Positions 41,901 to 50,150 of a DNA stretch of 54,595 nucleotides are shown here, one piece after another. The DNA is from Bacteroidales bacterium (GTDB lineage: Bacteria; Bacteroidota; Bacteroidia; Bacteroidales; WCHB1-69), in contig JAKSMC010000023.1 in assembly GCA_024400835.1 (NCBI GenBank), positions 1 to 54,595 on the forward strand. The letters run 5' to 3'. Below the pieces are notes generated by a model. That model had not been told where the DNA came from and did no database searches. It saw only the letters and a list, made by a program, of their open reading frames with translations. Positions within the stretch are counted from its first letter, which is position 1; every line of letters starts with the position of its first letter. The position numbers and the translations under genes are program-made.

Positions 41901-44900
41901 TGAAAGCGATACGAGCGCCATTCAAATCATAAATACTCATATTTGCTTCTGTCATCGTGTTGATTTTATCAAAAGATCTCAGCTCGACAAAGGTGGAAGC
42001 ATCTGTAGGATCTGTCATTGTACCAATAGAGAGCGTACCATTAGAAGCTGTAGTGCTTTCATTTTTGTAGAAGAATGATACAATAACATTTTGAGCATCA
42101 AAAGCAGGCATAATAGCATAAACCGGTGTCGTGCTACTAGATTTGAAATAGAGAGATCTACTGCCATTGTGTACGTATGTTGAAGTACTGTTTACATAAA
42201 CCATAGGCCAAGAATTGGTAGGCCACGTGTTGTTGAGAGAAGTCCAACAATCGGGTTGTGTGTTGACATCATATGCTTCAAAATCTTCTACGTAAGGAAT
42301 TGATGTGAGATTACAATCAGATGTGAATTGATAAGTAGCCCAAGCGCTGGTATTGTTTTCGTCGCAAACAGCCTTGATACGAACATCGTAAGGCGTAGCA
42401 TTGACGAGATTTGCCAAAGATACCATAGGTTCGTTAACTACATTGAGTGTGTTCCAATTCGTAGTAGCGGCTTCTTTGTATTCAACAACCCAAGCGGTTT
42501 CACCATTATTAGCCACCCAGTAAAGGTTGGTATTGTTCAAATTGTTAACATTTGTAATGTTCGTAGGAACAAGACAGGAAGCTTCCGTTGTGAAGTTAGC
42601 AGCCACATATTCGCTGGTAGTGGTACCACAATCAGCAGCCACGCGTACAACATACGGAGTGTTGGTATTCAAACCATTCAACACATAGTTGTTTTCTGTT
42701 GTTTGAGCAACTGTCCAGTTTTCAGAAGCGGCAGGTCTGTATTCAACCGTCCAAGCGGTTTCATCAGCACCAGCATTCCAAGCGATTTCAGCACTATTGG
42801 TAGTAACATTGGAAACTGTCAAGTTAGTAGGTTCTGTACAAGCAGGAACATCTCCGCAAACCTCACTTGTCATATTGATTTTTAGATTAGCTCTATAAGA
42901 GGAAACCGTACCTGTGGTATTAAAACCAGGGTCAGAGCTATCTTTACTCTTGTACCACATCTTAGAGGTTGTAGAAGTATAACGTGCAGATTTTGAACAA
43001 CCACCTGAAGTAGAACAACCGACACCACGAATGATGACTAACAAATCCTTGCCTTCAGTAAGTGTGAAGTTATTAATAGGAAATTCTACCCACCCAGCTT
43101 GTGAAGTATTGGGGGCTCCATCAAAAATTTCTTGTGCACCATTTGTAAATTGATCAAATGTATTAGAAGAAGCAAATGCAAAATCATTATCTACTTCTTT
43201 CACCCAAATAGTCATAGTACCAGAGGATGAAGAAGATGCATTCAAATACAGAGCAATGGAGTTCACTTGTCCATATTGTTCCATATCATACAAATGAGCA
43301 GAATATTGCCATCCATAATAACCCGGCCAAATATAGTTGCTAGTTGTACTGGTACCAGTACCCATAATAATATCCTCAGGATCGCCCACCACTAGAGTTT
43401 GGCAGTCAACTGCGAAGTTTGCATTGGTCCAAATGCTGCTGGAAGCACCGCAGTTAGCTTTAACTCTGACATTGTAGTTGGTGTTACCTGTGAGGTCAGC
43501 CAAAGTTACGGAAGGAGTGGTTGCGCTAACAGAATGCCATTCGCTGTGGTCTGTAGGTTTGTATTCAACTATCCAAGCGTTTTGGCCAGCACCAGGAGTC
43601 CAGGTGATGGTTGCGGTAGTACCGGAAACGGCAGCAGCCAAGTTGGTAGGTTGAGCGCAAGGATTTTCAATAACAGAGATGTTATCTACAGCTGCAGGGA
43701 ACTGATAAGCACCGGAATTGTCGTTTTTCCAAGTGAAAACAAGGTCAACAACACCAGCCAAAGAAGGATCAATCACGTAGGAAGCGTTGGTCCATTCATT
43801 TGTATTGTTCAATGTAGCCAAAACTGTAGCTTCGCCATCTTTCATAATGGAAACCGTCAGATTATCGTAGTTGCCTTCACCCATTACTCTATAGTCGAAG
43901 GAGAGGAGTGCGCCGGCAGCCGGAATACGAAGCGTGCGGGAAGCGTATGCTGTAGAAGCATCGTTTGTGTATTTGTTGGTTGCACCATTGTTGGAGATGA
44001 ACAACTTGTTGTTGTCAAAGTCAGAAGCCTGGCCGACATACCATTTGTTGGTAGCCGTTGCATTGTCAATGACAAAGCCATCGTCAACATTGCTGTCGAA
44101 ATCCAATATATAAGGAAGTTCTGCGATAGCCATCACGATGTCGTTTGTGCTGCGCGGAACGATTTCCACGGTGTTGTTGTAACGAATCACATAACCGGTA
44201 ACGTTCAAAACATCGCCTTGAGCAATTTCCTTGTTGGTGATAGCACCCCAAGTGTTGTAGATTTGAACGGTTGCATCACCTTGAGTGATGTTGGCGCCCT
44301 TCGTTGCACTTGTAGTGCCAAAAGTTCTGTCTTGAGCAGCGGTAACACCGATAACGGTAACCAGCTTGCCTTCATAGTCAGCATAATTGCTGGTAAGTTC
44401 TGCAAGTGTAACAACGATAGGTTGGATGGCTGTACCAGGAGTTCCTTCAGCAGCAGCAGGACCAGCAGGTTTCATTTCGATCAAACCGTTGTAAAGAGAG
44501 TATGTACCACATACGCCACCGGAGATGACATCGCCAGGATTATAAGCGTTGGCCATTGTACCATAGATGTACAAAGCGCCGGTGTTATCTTGGATGAATG
44601 TGTGGTATTTGTTGGAATATTGGCCAATCACGGTGACATCACCTGTGATTTTGTAAATGTTGGAAGTGTTGTCAACTGCTTTGAAAGCTGCGATGTTTGC
44701 AACTTCAATAGGAAGAGTAACCGTATAAACTGCGGTTGTAACATTACTTACATCTTCGCCATCAACGGCGATAGCCTTAACAGTAGTAGTTGCATTTACA
44801 ACAAACGGTTCGGTATAAACCGTAGAGTTCTCAGTAGGAGTAGTGCCATCAAGAGTATAATAAATAGTTGCACCGTTCTGTGCAGACATAGAAACAGTTT

Positions 44901-45489
44901 GAGGAACATAGTAAGTACCTGTTCCAGGAGTAAGAAGAGGAGCAGCCACGGCAACAGGAGCGGCCACATAAGTGACTTCAATAGACTTCACATAAATAGC
45001 TTTGGAAGAGGTCTGTGCCCATTCCAAACGAATTTCACCAGAATTAGAACCAGTGAAAGTATAGTCGGTAGCTGTTGCCGTCATGCTGACGGATTCGTCA
45101 CCATTACAGGTAAAATAAGTGCCGCCGACTTTGACTTTGAAGTCCGCATTGATTTTACTTGCGCCAGAAGTGTTCACTTTCACTGAAGTGACCGTACCTT
45201 CAATAGCCGTCGTAGAGAGACTCAATTCGGCGCAGGGAGAACTGCCAGAACCAAATTGCTGACCCTTTGTGGCGTCATAACCGAAATAGGTCGTACTTGA
45301 ACCAGCAGCTGTCCATTCAACATTGGAGAGCGTTTGTGCTCCAAAAGCCGACCATGTTTTCGCTCCTATCGTATGCGAATACGAAGTCTGCGCAAACAGG
45401 CTGCCAACAGTGATAATCATCACCATAAGCAAAGCCGCAAAAGCCTTCACCCCTTGGGATAGAGCTTTAAAATTGTAGTGCTTTTTCAT
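35911..45489 (-). CDS. giant modular secreted protein with T9SS sorting domain (3,192 aa)
   Basis: It has a signal peptide (to about residue 33). A chitobiase-C-terminal-like domain (about 185-255, GATIYYTLDGTTPT) and an OB-fold-like segment (about 260-450) follow. Then come seven fibronectin type III domains, three choice-of-anchor-like modules, and three tandem copies of a 277-residue unit starting near residues 1309, 1586 and 1863. Each unit has a CxGGxxVTIGxG jelly-roll-like module plus a fibronectin domain. Nine divergent InlB-B-like repeats (about 2305-3015; AGYHVxxIxVNG) precede the last fibronectin domain and a type A T9SS end (VEDYDVNEMVNV to ATYKVVLTK). A surface adhesin or polymer-binding protein is likely. 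The three 277-residue repeats make it prone to recombination. No enzyme domain recognised. Confidence 0.9.
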   Translation of the reverse strand: MKKHYNFKALSQGVKAFAALLMVMIITVGSLFAQTSYSHTIGAKTWSAFGAQTLSNVEWTAAGSSTTYFGYDATKGQQFGSGSSPCAELSLSTTAIEGTVTSVKVNTSGASKINADFKVKVGGTYFTCNGDESVSMTATATDYTFTGSNSGEIRLEWAQTSSKAIYVKSIEVTYVAAPVAVAAPLLTPGTGTYYVPQTVSMSAQNGATIYYTLDGTTPTENSTVYTEPFVVNATTTVKAIAVDGEDVSNVTTAVYTVTLPIEVANIAAFKAVDNTSNIYKITGDVTVIGQYSNKYHTFIQDNTGALYIYGTMANAYNPGDVISGGVCGTYSLYNGLIEMKPAGPAAAEGTPGTAIQPIVVTLAELTSNYADYEGKLVTVIGVTAAQDRTFGTTSATKGANITQGDATVQIYNTWGAITNKEIAQGDVLNVTGYVIRYNNTVEIVPRSTNDIVMAIAELPYILDFDSNVDDGFVIDNATATNKWYVGQASDFDNNKLFISNNGATNKYTNDASTAYASRTLRIPAAGALLSFDYRVMGEGNYDNLTVSIMKDGEATVLATLNNTNEWTNASYVIDPSLAGVVDLVFTWKNDNSGAYQFPAAVDNISVIENPCAQPTNLAAAVSGTTATITWTPGAGQNAWIVEYKPTDHSEWHSVSATTPSVTLADLTGNTNYNVRVKANCGASSSIWTNANFAVDCQTLVVGDPEDIIMGTGTSTTSNYIWPGYYGWQYSAHLYDMEQYGQVNSIALYLNASSSSSGTMTIWVKEVDNDFAFASSNTFDQFTNGAQEIFDGAPNTSQAGWVEFPINNFTLTEGKDLLVIIRGVGCSTSGGCSKSARYTSTTSKMWYKSKDSSDPGFNTTGTVSSYRANLKINMTSEVCGDVPACTEPTNLTVSNVTTNSAEIAWNAGADETAWTVEYRPAASENWTVAQTTENNYVLNGLNTNTPYVVRVAADCGTTTSEYVAANFTTEASCLVPTNITNVNNLNNTNLYWVANNGETAWVVEYKEAATTNWNTLNVVNEPMVSLANLVNATPYDVRIKAVCDENNTSAWATYQFTSDCNLTSIPYVEDFEAYDVNTQPDCWTSLNNTWPTNSWPMVYVNSTSTYVHNGSRSLYFKSSSTTPVYAIMPAFDAQNVIVSFFYKNESTTASNGTLSIGTMTDPTDASTFVELRSFDKINTMTEANMSIYDLNGARIAFRCAGGTGNNYVIGIDDINVELAPSCATPIDVTISNITGNSADVAWTPVHNETEFAVEYKKVEAANWTTVMVSGSSTTLSLNPTTDYMVRVKAVCSAEDASEYSEVLTLSTPCLGGGDVTIGEGTTTDSYLPFYGLYNYAYSQQIYDAADINIAGEVKTIQFYCSSAPSASTTGGIKIWMANTNKSTFSSNTDYINPSELTLVCEVPTYAYQVGWNTFTLDEPFEYDGTSNLVIAYYEGNGSYASGSFYVHSTTGNKAIYHYSDSQSAVSWSSPSSASGSKGIKAVRNNIILTICPPTGDEVCGIPTNVTVSNVTDHSVDVAWTPAHEETDFTVEFKGADETAWNSVMVSGTSTTLNLNASTNYTVRVKAVCSTGNESDYSEEVTLNTPCQGGANVTIGSGSEVNGNIPFYGYYNYSYSQQIYDAADINASGDISAIQFYCTDDLDASKVGNIKIWMANTSKSSFSSSTDYVNPSEMTLVCTLPSYAYHTGWNTITLNQPFSYDGTSNLLLAYYEGKDGYESASFQVHSTSANKAIFHYSDYVDEVSYTDPANADGYSSILQIRNNIKFAICPPIEGACYAPENVIVSNVTDHSANVAWTPAHGETNFVVEYKTEEDATWNSVTVNGTSTTLNVMDASSYLVRVKTICSEDSQSDYSDEVSFTTPCLGGGDVTIGEGTTTDNYLPFYGLYNYSYSQQIYDASVIGTAGVIQNIQFYCTTAPSSTTTGGIKIWMANTNKSTFSSNTDYIDPSDLTLVCEVPTYAYQVGWNNFILDVPFAYDGTSNLVIAYYEGNGSYASASFQVHSTGGTKAIYHYNDTQSKVSWSDPASATGTKGTKTLRNNIKFSICPPAEKDIELVSVEPIADACDLSNAELTITVKNKNVEGAITNFEASYSVNGGAMVTEIVTPETPIAVGATYTYTFNNAPALVSAVNNIDINVYVSGDGNMENNALTLGPINLLTPIELPYAEDFSDVVMGQGGWTVGARNANPVMWSVVNGTPTYTFSDEFNASSYMVSPCIHIPAGQTMISYDYNALDVLPENLVVYVGTSDQPADWTVIGQHNNFTRSNNAYHVDYAFNNAQDGIYYIIVKAASVRGSMGVTFDNLNIAPSYAVTITTGNNGTANPTGTVTVPAGGDLNINILPNAGYHVASIIVNGQVVAGEDSHNASVYPFTLENVAANTDVNVAFTANAVTVYKSVANHGHFVPATPDAVAYGAAHTVTAVADPHYHLNALTVANYDGGIGVNVTNDVVANGTMYTYTFDHVYVDKYVTATFRIDTVGIHYTVLGNGVVDNHVVDSAAQFDRYVDYGTTFSALFTPAIGYHVAGVTINGVFYGNIDEWQFANLSGEQYVTVVFEKNVYTITTAGYGQGTVSDGESFEYDPDHTYTFTATPANGYHIESILRNNVELTIADPEATYTETLTNILSDYNYNVVFNPSQYTVTATAGANGLITPAGVTSYYYNNQALYNVTADLGYYISGITIDGVEVDLDPSLRLTTFTHTFTFTGTMAHNHTINATFARLQYTVTVDAGAHGTITPGTSTYNYGATPTFTIAPAAGYGIVDVTVDGHSVGAVSSYTFTSLTGNHTIAATFAQYEYTIQASAGNGGTITPAGLINAVHGGTQNFTITPANGYHIAAIYVDGEAAAVANQYTFASIDANHTIHAMFEANTYTVTVNQPNNGVITPGTMTVAYGATPTFVVTPNTGYNVTAITVNGSNVISSAVNTNGVYTYTMAPVTADATVTATMTQRTFTINATAGAHGTINGPSTVNYGANATYTITPAAGYVVDNVTVDGMTAGAVTSYTFTNVVANHTINATFRTEDCDVPTNMHTVDVTMTGATFMWYQPTATAYEVRYKAIDAAAYTTVNVNAMSYDVTGLTAGTTYVWSVRANCGNGNYSEWSNGNMFKTLEAPITPGVEDYDVNEMVNVYASHSNVYIVNEGNVQIDNVQIFDVYGKMVYNGNVSSNNEVISLNVATGAYMVRLTTDKGMATYKVVLTK

Positions 45490-45591
45490 TGTAAATAAAT
45501 TTAGTTAATAATATTGTTGAGTTTATATATTTGGCAATCAATAATATAGTATTATTCAAAATATCTATTATACACCATTAAAAAAAACGGG

Positions 45592-45599
45592 CGAAGATA
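45592..45599 (-). promoter_or_regulatory. -7-like box (TATCTTCG) of the 3,192-residue protein gene
   Basis: One mismatch to TAnnTTTG, about 100 bases before the ATG; the only candidate in an AT-rich leader. Confidence 0.35.
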
Positions 45600-45642
45600 C
45601 AAAAAAAATTTTTTCTCCCGTTTTCCAAAGTTTTTTTTCATT

Positions 45643-45673
45643 TTGTACGTTTGCGATAAATAATGTACTTTTG
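45643..45673 (+). promoter_or_regulatory. promoter TTTG-N19-TACTTTTG of the GldB-like gene
   Basis: TTTG (45643-45646), 19 bases, TACTTTTG (45666-45673): a perfect match. A second box TACGTTTG (45647-45654) overlaps 19 bases upstream and could give an alternative start. Confidence 0.65.
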
Positions 45674-45699
45674 CGTTTTCGTTGTAAAAACCTACAGTT

Positions 45700-46716
45700 A
45701 TGAAAAGATTTTTCCTGATTACACTCTCCGCATTGCTCCTGCTGACCGGCTGCCACAAAAAGGAAAAAGTGGCCGCTCCAAAACTTACTAAGGAGCAGTC
45801 CGCGAAAATCAAAGACGTCAACGTCACGGTCAAACGCTACGAAAAGGACCTGTTCTCTTTGGATGTCAACCACCTTGCCGACGGCGTGGCCAAACTTTAC
45901 GGCAAATATCCTGAGAACTTCGTCGCCAAGGACTGCTGGAAAAACGAGCAGATGATGGCCGGGCTCAAAGGTTACATCACCGACCCCACCATCAAAAAAC
46001 TATATAAAGATACCGAAGCTAAATATGCCGACCTCTCGGATATTAAAAAAGAACTGGACGAGGCTTTCAAAATCTACCTTGCCCATTTTCCCAATGATTC
46101 CGTGCCTACTGTGGTAACTTATGTCTCCGGCATGAATTTCGAATGGCCCTCAGTCTTCACGTACGACAACAATCTGATTATCGCATTGGACATGTATCTT
46201 GGCAAAGACTACAAAAACTACGCCGCCGCCGGCATGCCCAAGTTCGTGAGCGAACGCTGCGAACGCAGGTTCATTGCCACCGACTGCTTCACCAGAGCTA
46301 TGGCCTACAAACATCTGCCTGAAAAAACTCTCATTTCCGGCCTTGACAATATGATTTACGAAGGCAAAAAACTCTTTTTGACACAAACTGTTTTCCCTAA
46401 TAAAAAAGAACAGGAAATCATCGGCTACTCCGACGCCAAATACGAATGGACCCAAAAATACCAAAGCCAGGTATGGCAGTATTTCGTGGAAAAGAATATG
46501 CTCTATTCCAAAGACGAAGACGTTATCCGCCGTCTGGTTGACGAAACTCCCTTCACCCGCGACTTCGGCAACAACTCACCCGGTCGCTTAGGAGCATACA
46601 TCGGCTGGCAGATTGTGAAAAGTTATATGAAGAACCATCCGGAAACCACTATGGAAGAGTTCTTTAAAATGACGGATTCCCAAAAAATCCTCAACGACTC
46701 CTACTACAAACCGTGA
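45700..46716 (+). CDS. GldB-like lipoprotein
   Basis: A 338-residue lipoprotein (MKRFFLITLSALLLLTGC, lipobox cysteine at residue 18) resembling GldB of the gliding/type IX secretion system. After the signal it has the VTVKRYEKDLFSLDVNHL segment typical of the family (VxRFDkxFF), then TVVTYVSGMNFEWPSVFTYDNNLIIALDMYLG. The C-terminal GRLGAYIGWQIVKSYMKNHPETTMEEFF block is diagnostic. Family members are periplasmic-facing lipoproteins required for gliding and T9SS function in flavobacteria, and are kept in non-motile Bacteroidales. Three T9SS substrates are encoded in this window. It is preceded by a perfect promoter and is monocistronic. Confidence 0.82.
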   Translation: MKRFFLITLSALLLLTGCHKKEKVAAPKLTKEQSAKIKDVNVTVKRYEKDLFSLDVNHLADGVAKLYGKYPENFVAKDCWKNEQMMAGLKGYITDPTIKKLYKDTEAKYADLSDIKKELDEAFKIYLAHFPNDSVPTVVTYVSGMNFEWPSVFTYDNNLIIALDMYLGKDYKNYAAAGMPKFVSERCERRFIATDCFTRAMAYKHLPEKTLISGLDNMIYEGKKLFLTQTVFPNKKEQEIIGYSDAKYEWTQKYQSQVWQYFVEKNMLYSKDEDVIRRLVDETPFTRDFGNNSPGRLGAYIGWQIVKSYMKNHPETTMEEFFKMTDSQKILNDSYYKP

Positions 46717-46831
46717 GCTTGTATGGTTCCATCGTCATTCTCTTCCTCAAACTTCTTTAAGAATTAATTGTTAAAATAATATTGATTTTAAAAATATTTT
46801 AATTTTATCTTTACTTTATCAAAATATTTGC

Positions 46832-46839
46832 TATCTTTG
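46832..46839 (+). promoter_or_regulatory. -7 box (TATCTTTG) of ssb
   Basis: TATCTTTGCCGCG 24 bases before the ATG, with TTTA 18 bases upstream as a weak -33. Confidence 0.6.
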
Positions 46840-46863
46840 CCGCGAATTTAAAAACACACTATT

Positions 46864-47310
46864 ATGTCAGGAGTTAATAAAGTTATCTTAATTGGTCGGT
46901 TAGGCAAGGATCCCGACATCAGAACCTTCGAAAACGGAGTTAAAAAAGCATCCTTCACATTGGCAACTTCCGAATATCGCAAAGACAAAGACGGAAACCG
47001 CATAGAGTTGACGGAATGGCACAACATCGTATGCTGGCGCAATCTTGCAGAAAATGCCGAAAAGTACCTCAACAAGGGCAAGATGATTTACTTGGAAGGC
47101 AAACTGCGCACTCGCAGTTGGGACGACAACGGTGTCAAACATTACATCACTGAGATTGAAACTAACACTTTCACCATTCTCTCCACAAAGAGTGAAGGCG
47201 AAGGCAGCCAACCTGTCGTGACACAAGTGCAAAATGTCGCCGCCGCTCCTACTGCACCCGAACCGACTTACGCTCCCCTGCCCGAAGCCAACGACGACCT
47301 ACCGTTTTAG
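46864..47310 (+). CDS. ssb: single-stranded DNA-binding protein
   Basis: A 148-residue SSB. The OB-fold starts SGVNKVILIGRLGKDPDIRTFENG and includes ASFTLATSEYRKDKDG, TEWHNIVCWRNLAENAEKYLNKG and YLEGKLRTRSWDDNG, with the conserved aromatic residues for ssDNA stacking. A flexible Pro/Ala/Glu linker leads to the acidic tail DDLPF, the protein-interaction tip. Slightly short linker, otherwise standard. It is convergent with polA across a bidirectional terminator. Confidence 0.95.
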   Translation: MSGVNKVILIGRLGKDPDIRTFENGVKKASFTLATSEYRKDKDGNRIELTEWHNIVCWRNLAENAEKYLNKGKMIYLEGKLRTRSWDDNGVKHYITEIETNTFTILSTKSEGEGSQPVVTQVQNVAAAPTAPEPTYAPLPEANDDLPF

Positions 47311-47337
47311 AGTTAAGAACTAAGAACCAAAAATGAA

Positions 47338-47377
47338 AAAGGCGGGGAATAACGTTGTTGTTTCCCGCCTTTCGTTT
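47338..47377. terminator. bidirectional terminator between ssb and polA
   Basis: Arms AAAGGCGGG and CCCGCCTTT with further AA/TT pairing around the loop, A-rich on one side and T-rich on the other. Confidence 0.8.
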
Positions 47378-47406
47378 TTCCATATTCACTTGTTCGCGCC
47401 TCTACA

Positions 47407-50088
47407 TCAATGAGCCTCGAACCAACTCGTGCCGGAATTGATGTCCACATCCAACGGCACAGACAATTGCATAGAGCCACTCATTCGCTCGCGCACAATC
47501 TGGGTGAGCTCCTCCAACTCGTCTTTGCGTGCGTCAAACACCAATTCATCGTGCACTTGCAAAATCATTCGGCTCTGCAGGTGACGCTCGTCAATGTCGT
47601 GTTGGATAGCCACCATCGCAATCTTGATGAGGTCGGCGGCAGTTCCTTGGATAGGCGCGTTGATGGCGTTTCGCTCCGCTGCCTTGCGCAGCAGTCCGTT
47701 TTGCGCGTTTATGTCACGAATGTAGCGACGACGTCCCAAAAGTGTTTCCACGTACAGGTTCTCGCGGGCAAACTCCAACGTATTATTCAAATACTCAGTG
47801 ATTTTCGGAAAACTGTTGTAATAGTCGGTGATGAGTTTGCGTGCCTCGCCCTGCGGTATCTGCAGTCTGTCGGCCAAGCCGAAGGCGGAGATGCCATACA
47901 GAATGCCGAAATTCACGGTTTTGGCCGAGCGGCGCATATCCTTGGTGACCTCATCCTGCTCCACGCCGAAAATGTGGGCGGCCATAGAGGCGTGAATATC
48001 CTCATTGCGCTTGAAAGTCTCAATCATACGCTCGTCACCGCATACGTGGGCCACAATGCGCAATTCGATTTGCGAGTAGTCGGCGGCGAGAATGATATGC
48101 TCGTCATCGGAAGCCACAAACGCCTTGCGAATATCGCGGCCGCGCTCGGTGCGCACGGGGATGTTCTGCAAATTCGGGTTCACCGAACTTAAGCGCCCCG
48201 TGGAGGTGATGGTCTGCGTGAATGTGGAATGAATGCGCCCCGTCTTGGGATTGATTAACTGCGGCAGCGCGTCTATATACGTTGACTTTAGCTTCGAGAG
48301 TTTGCGCCACTCCAAGATGAGCGGCACGATGGGATGCTTGGAGGCCATCTTCAAGAGCACCTCCTCGCCCGTCTGATATTGCTTGCTCTTCGTCAGTTTG
48401 GCATTTTCGATAATGTGCATTTTCTCAAAGAGCACTTCACCCAACTGCTTGGGAGAACCGATGTTAAACGACACGCCGGCGTATTCGTAAATCTGCGTTT
48501 CCAACTCTTTGAGCTCGGCGTTCATCGTTTCGGAGTTTTTCTGCAAAGTGGGCACATCGACCTTCACACCCGTGCGCTCCATTTCCGCCAAAACAGGCAC
48601 TAACGGCATCTCAACATTTTCAAACAAAGATTCCAGTTGGTTGTCGCGCAACTCCTGCAACAACAACGGGTAGAGTTTCACATAGCAACTTACGCGCTCA
48701 ATGGCAATGTTCTGCAACTCCTGGCTGTTGGCTTTCAACGTATAATCCAAACTGGCAGCCGTAATGCGGTCCAAGTCGTGCTTGTTTTCTGGCTGGATGA
48801 GGTAGTGGGCAATCTGCAGGTCGAAAATCTTCACCGTCGGCTCGACCTTGAAGACCTTCAAATACTTGTACGTCGGCTTGCTCTCATACGTGACGACCGT
48901 GTGGTCACCCGTGAAAATCCACTGTATCAACTGTTGATAATAGCGGTGCTCGCTCTCCACAAAATGGTAATAGCAAGTCTGGTCGTCCAGGGCAAAGGCA
49001 AAGCCGGCAATGCGGCCGTCCTGCATAATCCAGTCGAAGAAGATGTTGGAAGTGAGAGGTGAGAGGTGAGAAGTGAGAAGTGAGAAGTTGGATGAGTCAA
49101 TGGATACGATTTGAGGCAAAAGGAGTAGTGGTTCCTCTTTGGTCTCCTCTGCGGGCGCAACTAAATCCTGGTTGAAAAGGTCCACCTCGGTGGCAGGCTG
49201 TTGCAGGGACAAATCCGTGAAAATACGATTGGACAATGCCTTGAATTCCAATTCATTGAAGATAGCTTTGAGTTTTGCTGGATCGGGACCGTTGTAGGCC
49301 ATCTCCTCGAAATTGCACTCCACCGGCACGTCAATCATAATGGTGGCGAGTTGCTTGGAAAGGAGGGCTTGCTCCTTGTTTTCGAGAAGCAGGTTTTGCA
49401 GTTTCTCTTTTTCCTGATTGGCATTGCAGGCGTAGATGCCTTCGATGGTGTCGTATTTGGCCAGCAGTTTTTTGGCGCTCACGGGGCCCACGCCCGGCAC
49501 GCCGGGGATGTTGTCGGAGGAGTCGCCCTGCAGACCCAAGATGTCAATCACCTGCTCGGGACGCTGGATGCCGAACTTCTCGCAGATTTCGGCGGGTCCT
49601 AAAATTTCAGCGGGCTGCCCGAACTTGCCGGGCTTGTACATCTTGATGTTTTCGGAAACCAGTTGCCCGTAGTCTTTGTCGGACGTGACCATGAACACGT
49701 CATAGCCTTCTATTTCGGCGTGCTTGGCCAAGGTGCCCACCACGTCGTCGGCCTCGTAGCCGTCAATGCCGATTTGCGTGATGCCGAACGCATCCAACAC
49801 GCGATGGATATAGGGCACGGAATTGATGATGTCGTCAGGCGTGGCCTCGCGGTTGGCCTTGTAGTCTTGGTAGTCGATGTGGCGGAACGTCGGGGCGCCC
49901 GTGTCAAAGGCCACGGCAACGTGCGTGGGCTTCTCATTCTTGACCAACTCATAGAACATATTGGTAAAGCCGAGAATGGCCGACGTGTTCAGGCCCTTGG
50001 ATGTGAAGCGCGGGCTCTTTATCATTGCATAATAGGCTCTGAAAATCAAGCCCATAGCATCAATGAGAAATAGTTTTGGCTTGCTCAT
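47407..50088 (-). CDS. polA: DNA polymerase I
   Basis: An 893-residue family A polymerase for Okazaki fragment maturation and repair. The N-terminal 5'-nuclease (1 to about 300) shows FLIDAMGLIFRAYYAM, GYEADDVVGTLAK, VTSDKDYGQLV and GDSSDNIPGVPGVG. The polymerase motifs are intact: A, AADYSQIELRIVAH; B, RRSAKTVNFGILYG; C, LQVHDELVFD. In the middle proofreading domain the usual FDTET motif is not visible. The corresponding strand reads FFDWIMQDG and directly follows an insertion of five heptamer repeats (residues about 335-346, SLLTSHLSPLTS). The 3'-5' exonuclease is therefore probably inactive, as in Taq and Bst polymerases. Overall length is close to other Bacteroidales PolA. Confidence 0.95.
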   Translation of the reverse strand: MSKPKLFLIDAMGLIFRAYYAMIKSPRFTSKGLNTSAILGFTNMFYELVKNEKPTHVAVAFDTGAPTFRHIDYQDYKANREATPDDIINSVPYIHRVLDAFGITQIGIDGYEADDVVGTLAKHAEIEGYDVFMVTSDKDYGQLVSENIKMYKPGKFGQPAEILGPAEICEKFGIQRPEQVIDILGLQGDSSDNIPGVPGVGPVSAKKLLAKYDTIEGIYACNANQEKEKLQNLLLENKEQALLSKQLATIMIDVPVECNFEEMAYNGPDPAKLKAIFNELEFKALSNRIFTDLSLQQPATEVDLFNQDLVAPAEETKEEPLLLLPQIVSIDSSNFSLLTSHLSPLTSNIFFDWIMQDGRIAGFAFALDDQTCYYHFVESEHRYYQQLIQWIFTGDHTVVTYESKPTYKYLKVFKVEPTVKIFDLQIAHYLIQPENKHDLDRITAASLDYTLKANSQELQNIAIERVSCYVKLYPLLLQELRDNQLESLFENVEMPLVPVLAEMERTGVKVDVPTLQKNSETMNAELKELETQIYEYAGVSFNIGSPKQLGEVLFEKMHIIENAKLTKSKQYQTGEEVLLKMASKHPIVPLILEWRKLSKLKSTYIDALPQLINPKTGRIHSTFTQTITSTGRLSSVNPNLQNIPVRTERGRDIRKAFVASDDEHIILAADYSQIELRIVAHVCGDERMIETFKRNEDIHASMAAHIFGVEQDEVTKDMRRSAKTVNFGILYGISAFGLADRLQIPQGEARKLITDYYNSFPKITEYLNNTLEFARENLYVETLLGRRRYIRDINAQNGLLRKAAERNAINAPIQGTAADLIKIAMVAIQHDIDERHLQSRMILQVHDELVFDARKDELEELTQIVRERMSGSMQLSVPLDVDINSGTSWFEAH
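49052..49086 (-). repeat. five tandem GTGAGAR heptamers inside polA
   Basis: GTGAGAG x2 then GTGAGAA x3 on the plus strand, contiguous and within the polA frame at the start of its exonuclease domain. The unit length is not a multiple of three, so a gain or loss of one unit would shift the reading frame. Confidence 0.8.
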
Positions 50089-50111
50089 ATTAATTTATTC
50101 TTTTTGGTTTT

Positions 50112-50150
50112 CAGCTAAGTATAAAGTAAAAATATTCTTATACTCAGCTG
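50112..50150. repeat. imperfect palindrome between yggS and polA
   Basis: Arms CAGCTAAGTATAA and TTATACTCAGCTG (12 of 13 complementary) around AGTAAAAATATTC; a further TTTTCAGCTG copy lies at about 50173-50182. It may be an operator upstream of polA or a relic of a promoter region; a plus-strand TATTTTTG box (50191-50198) faces into yggS in antisense. Confidence 0.45.

Noticed and set aside
43399..45186. Long plus-strand open frame (about 595 codons) opposite the 3,192-residue protein gene
   Set aside because: It is antisense to a clear coding region with repeats and low-complexity codon use; its translation has no recognisable domain, and similar antisense frames occur along both giant genes.
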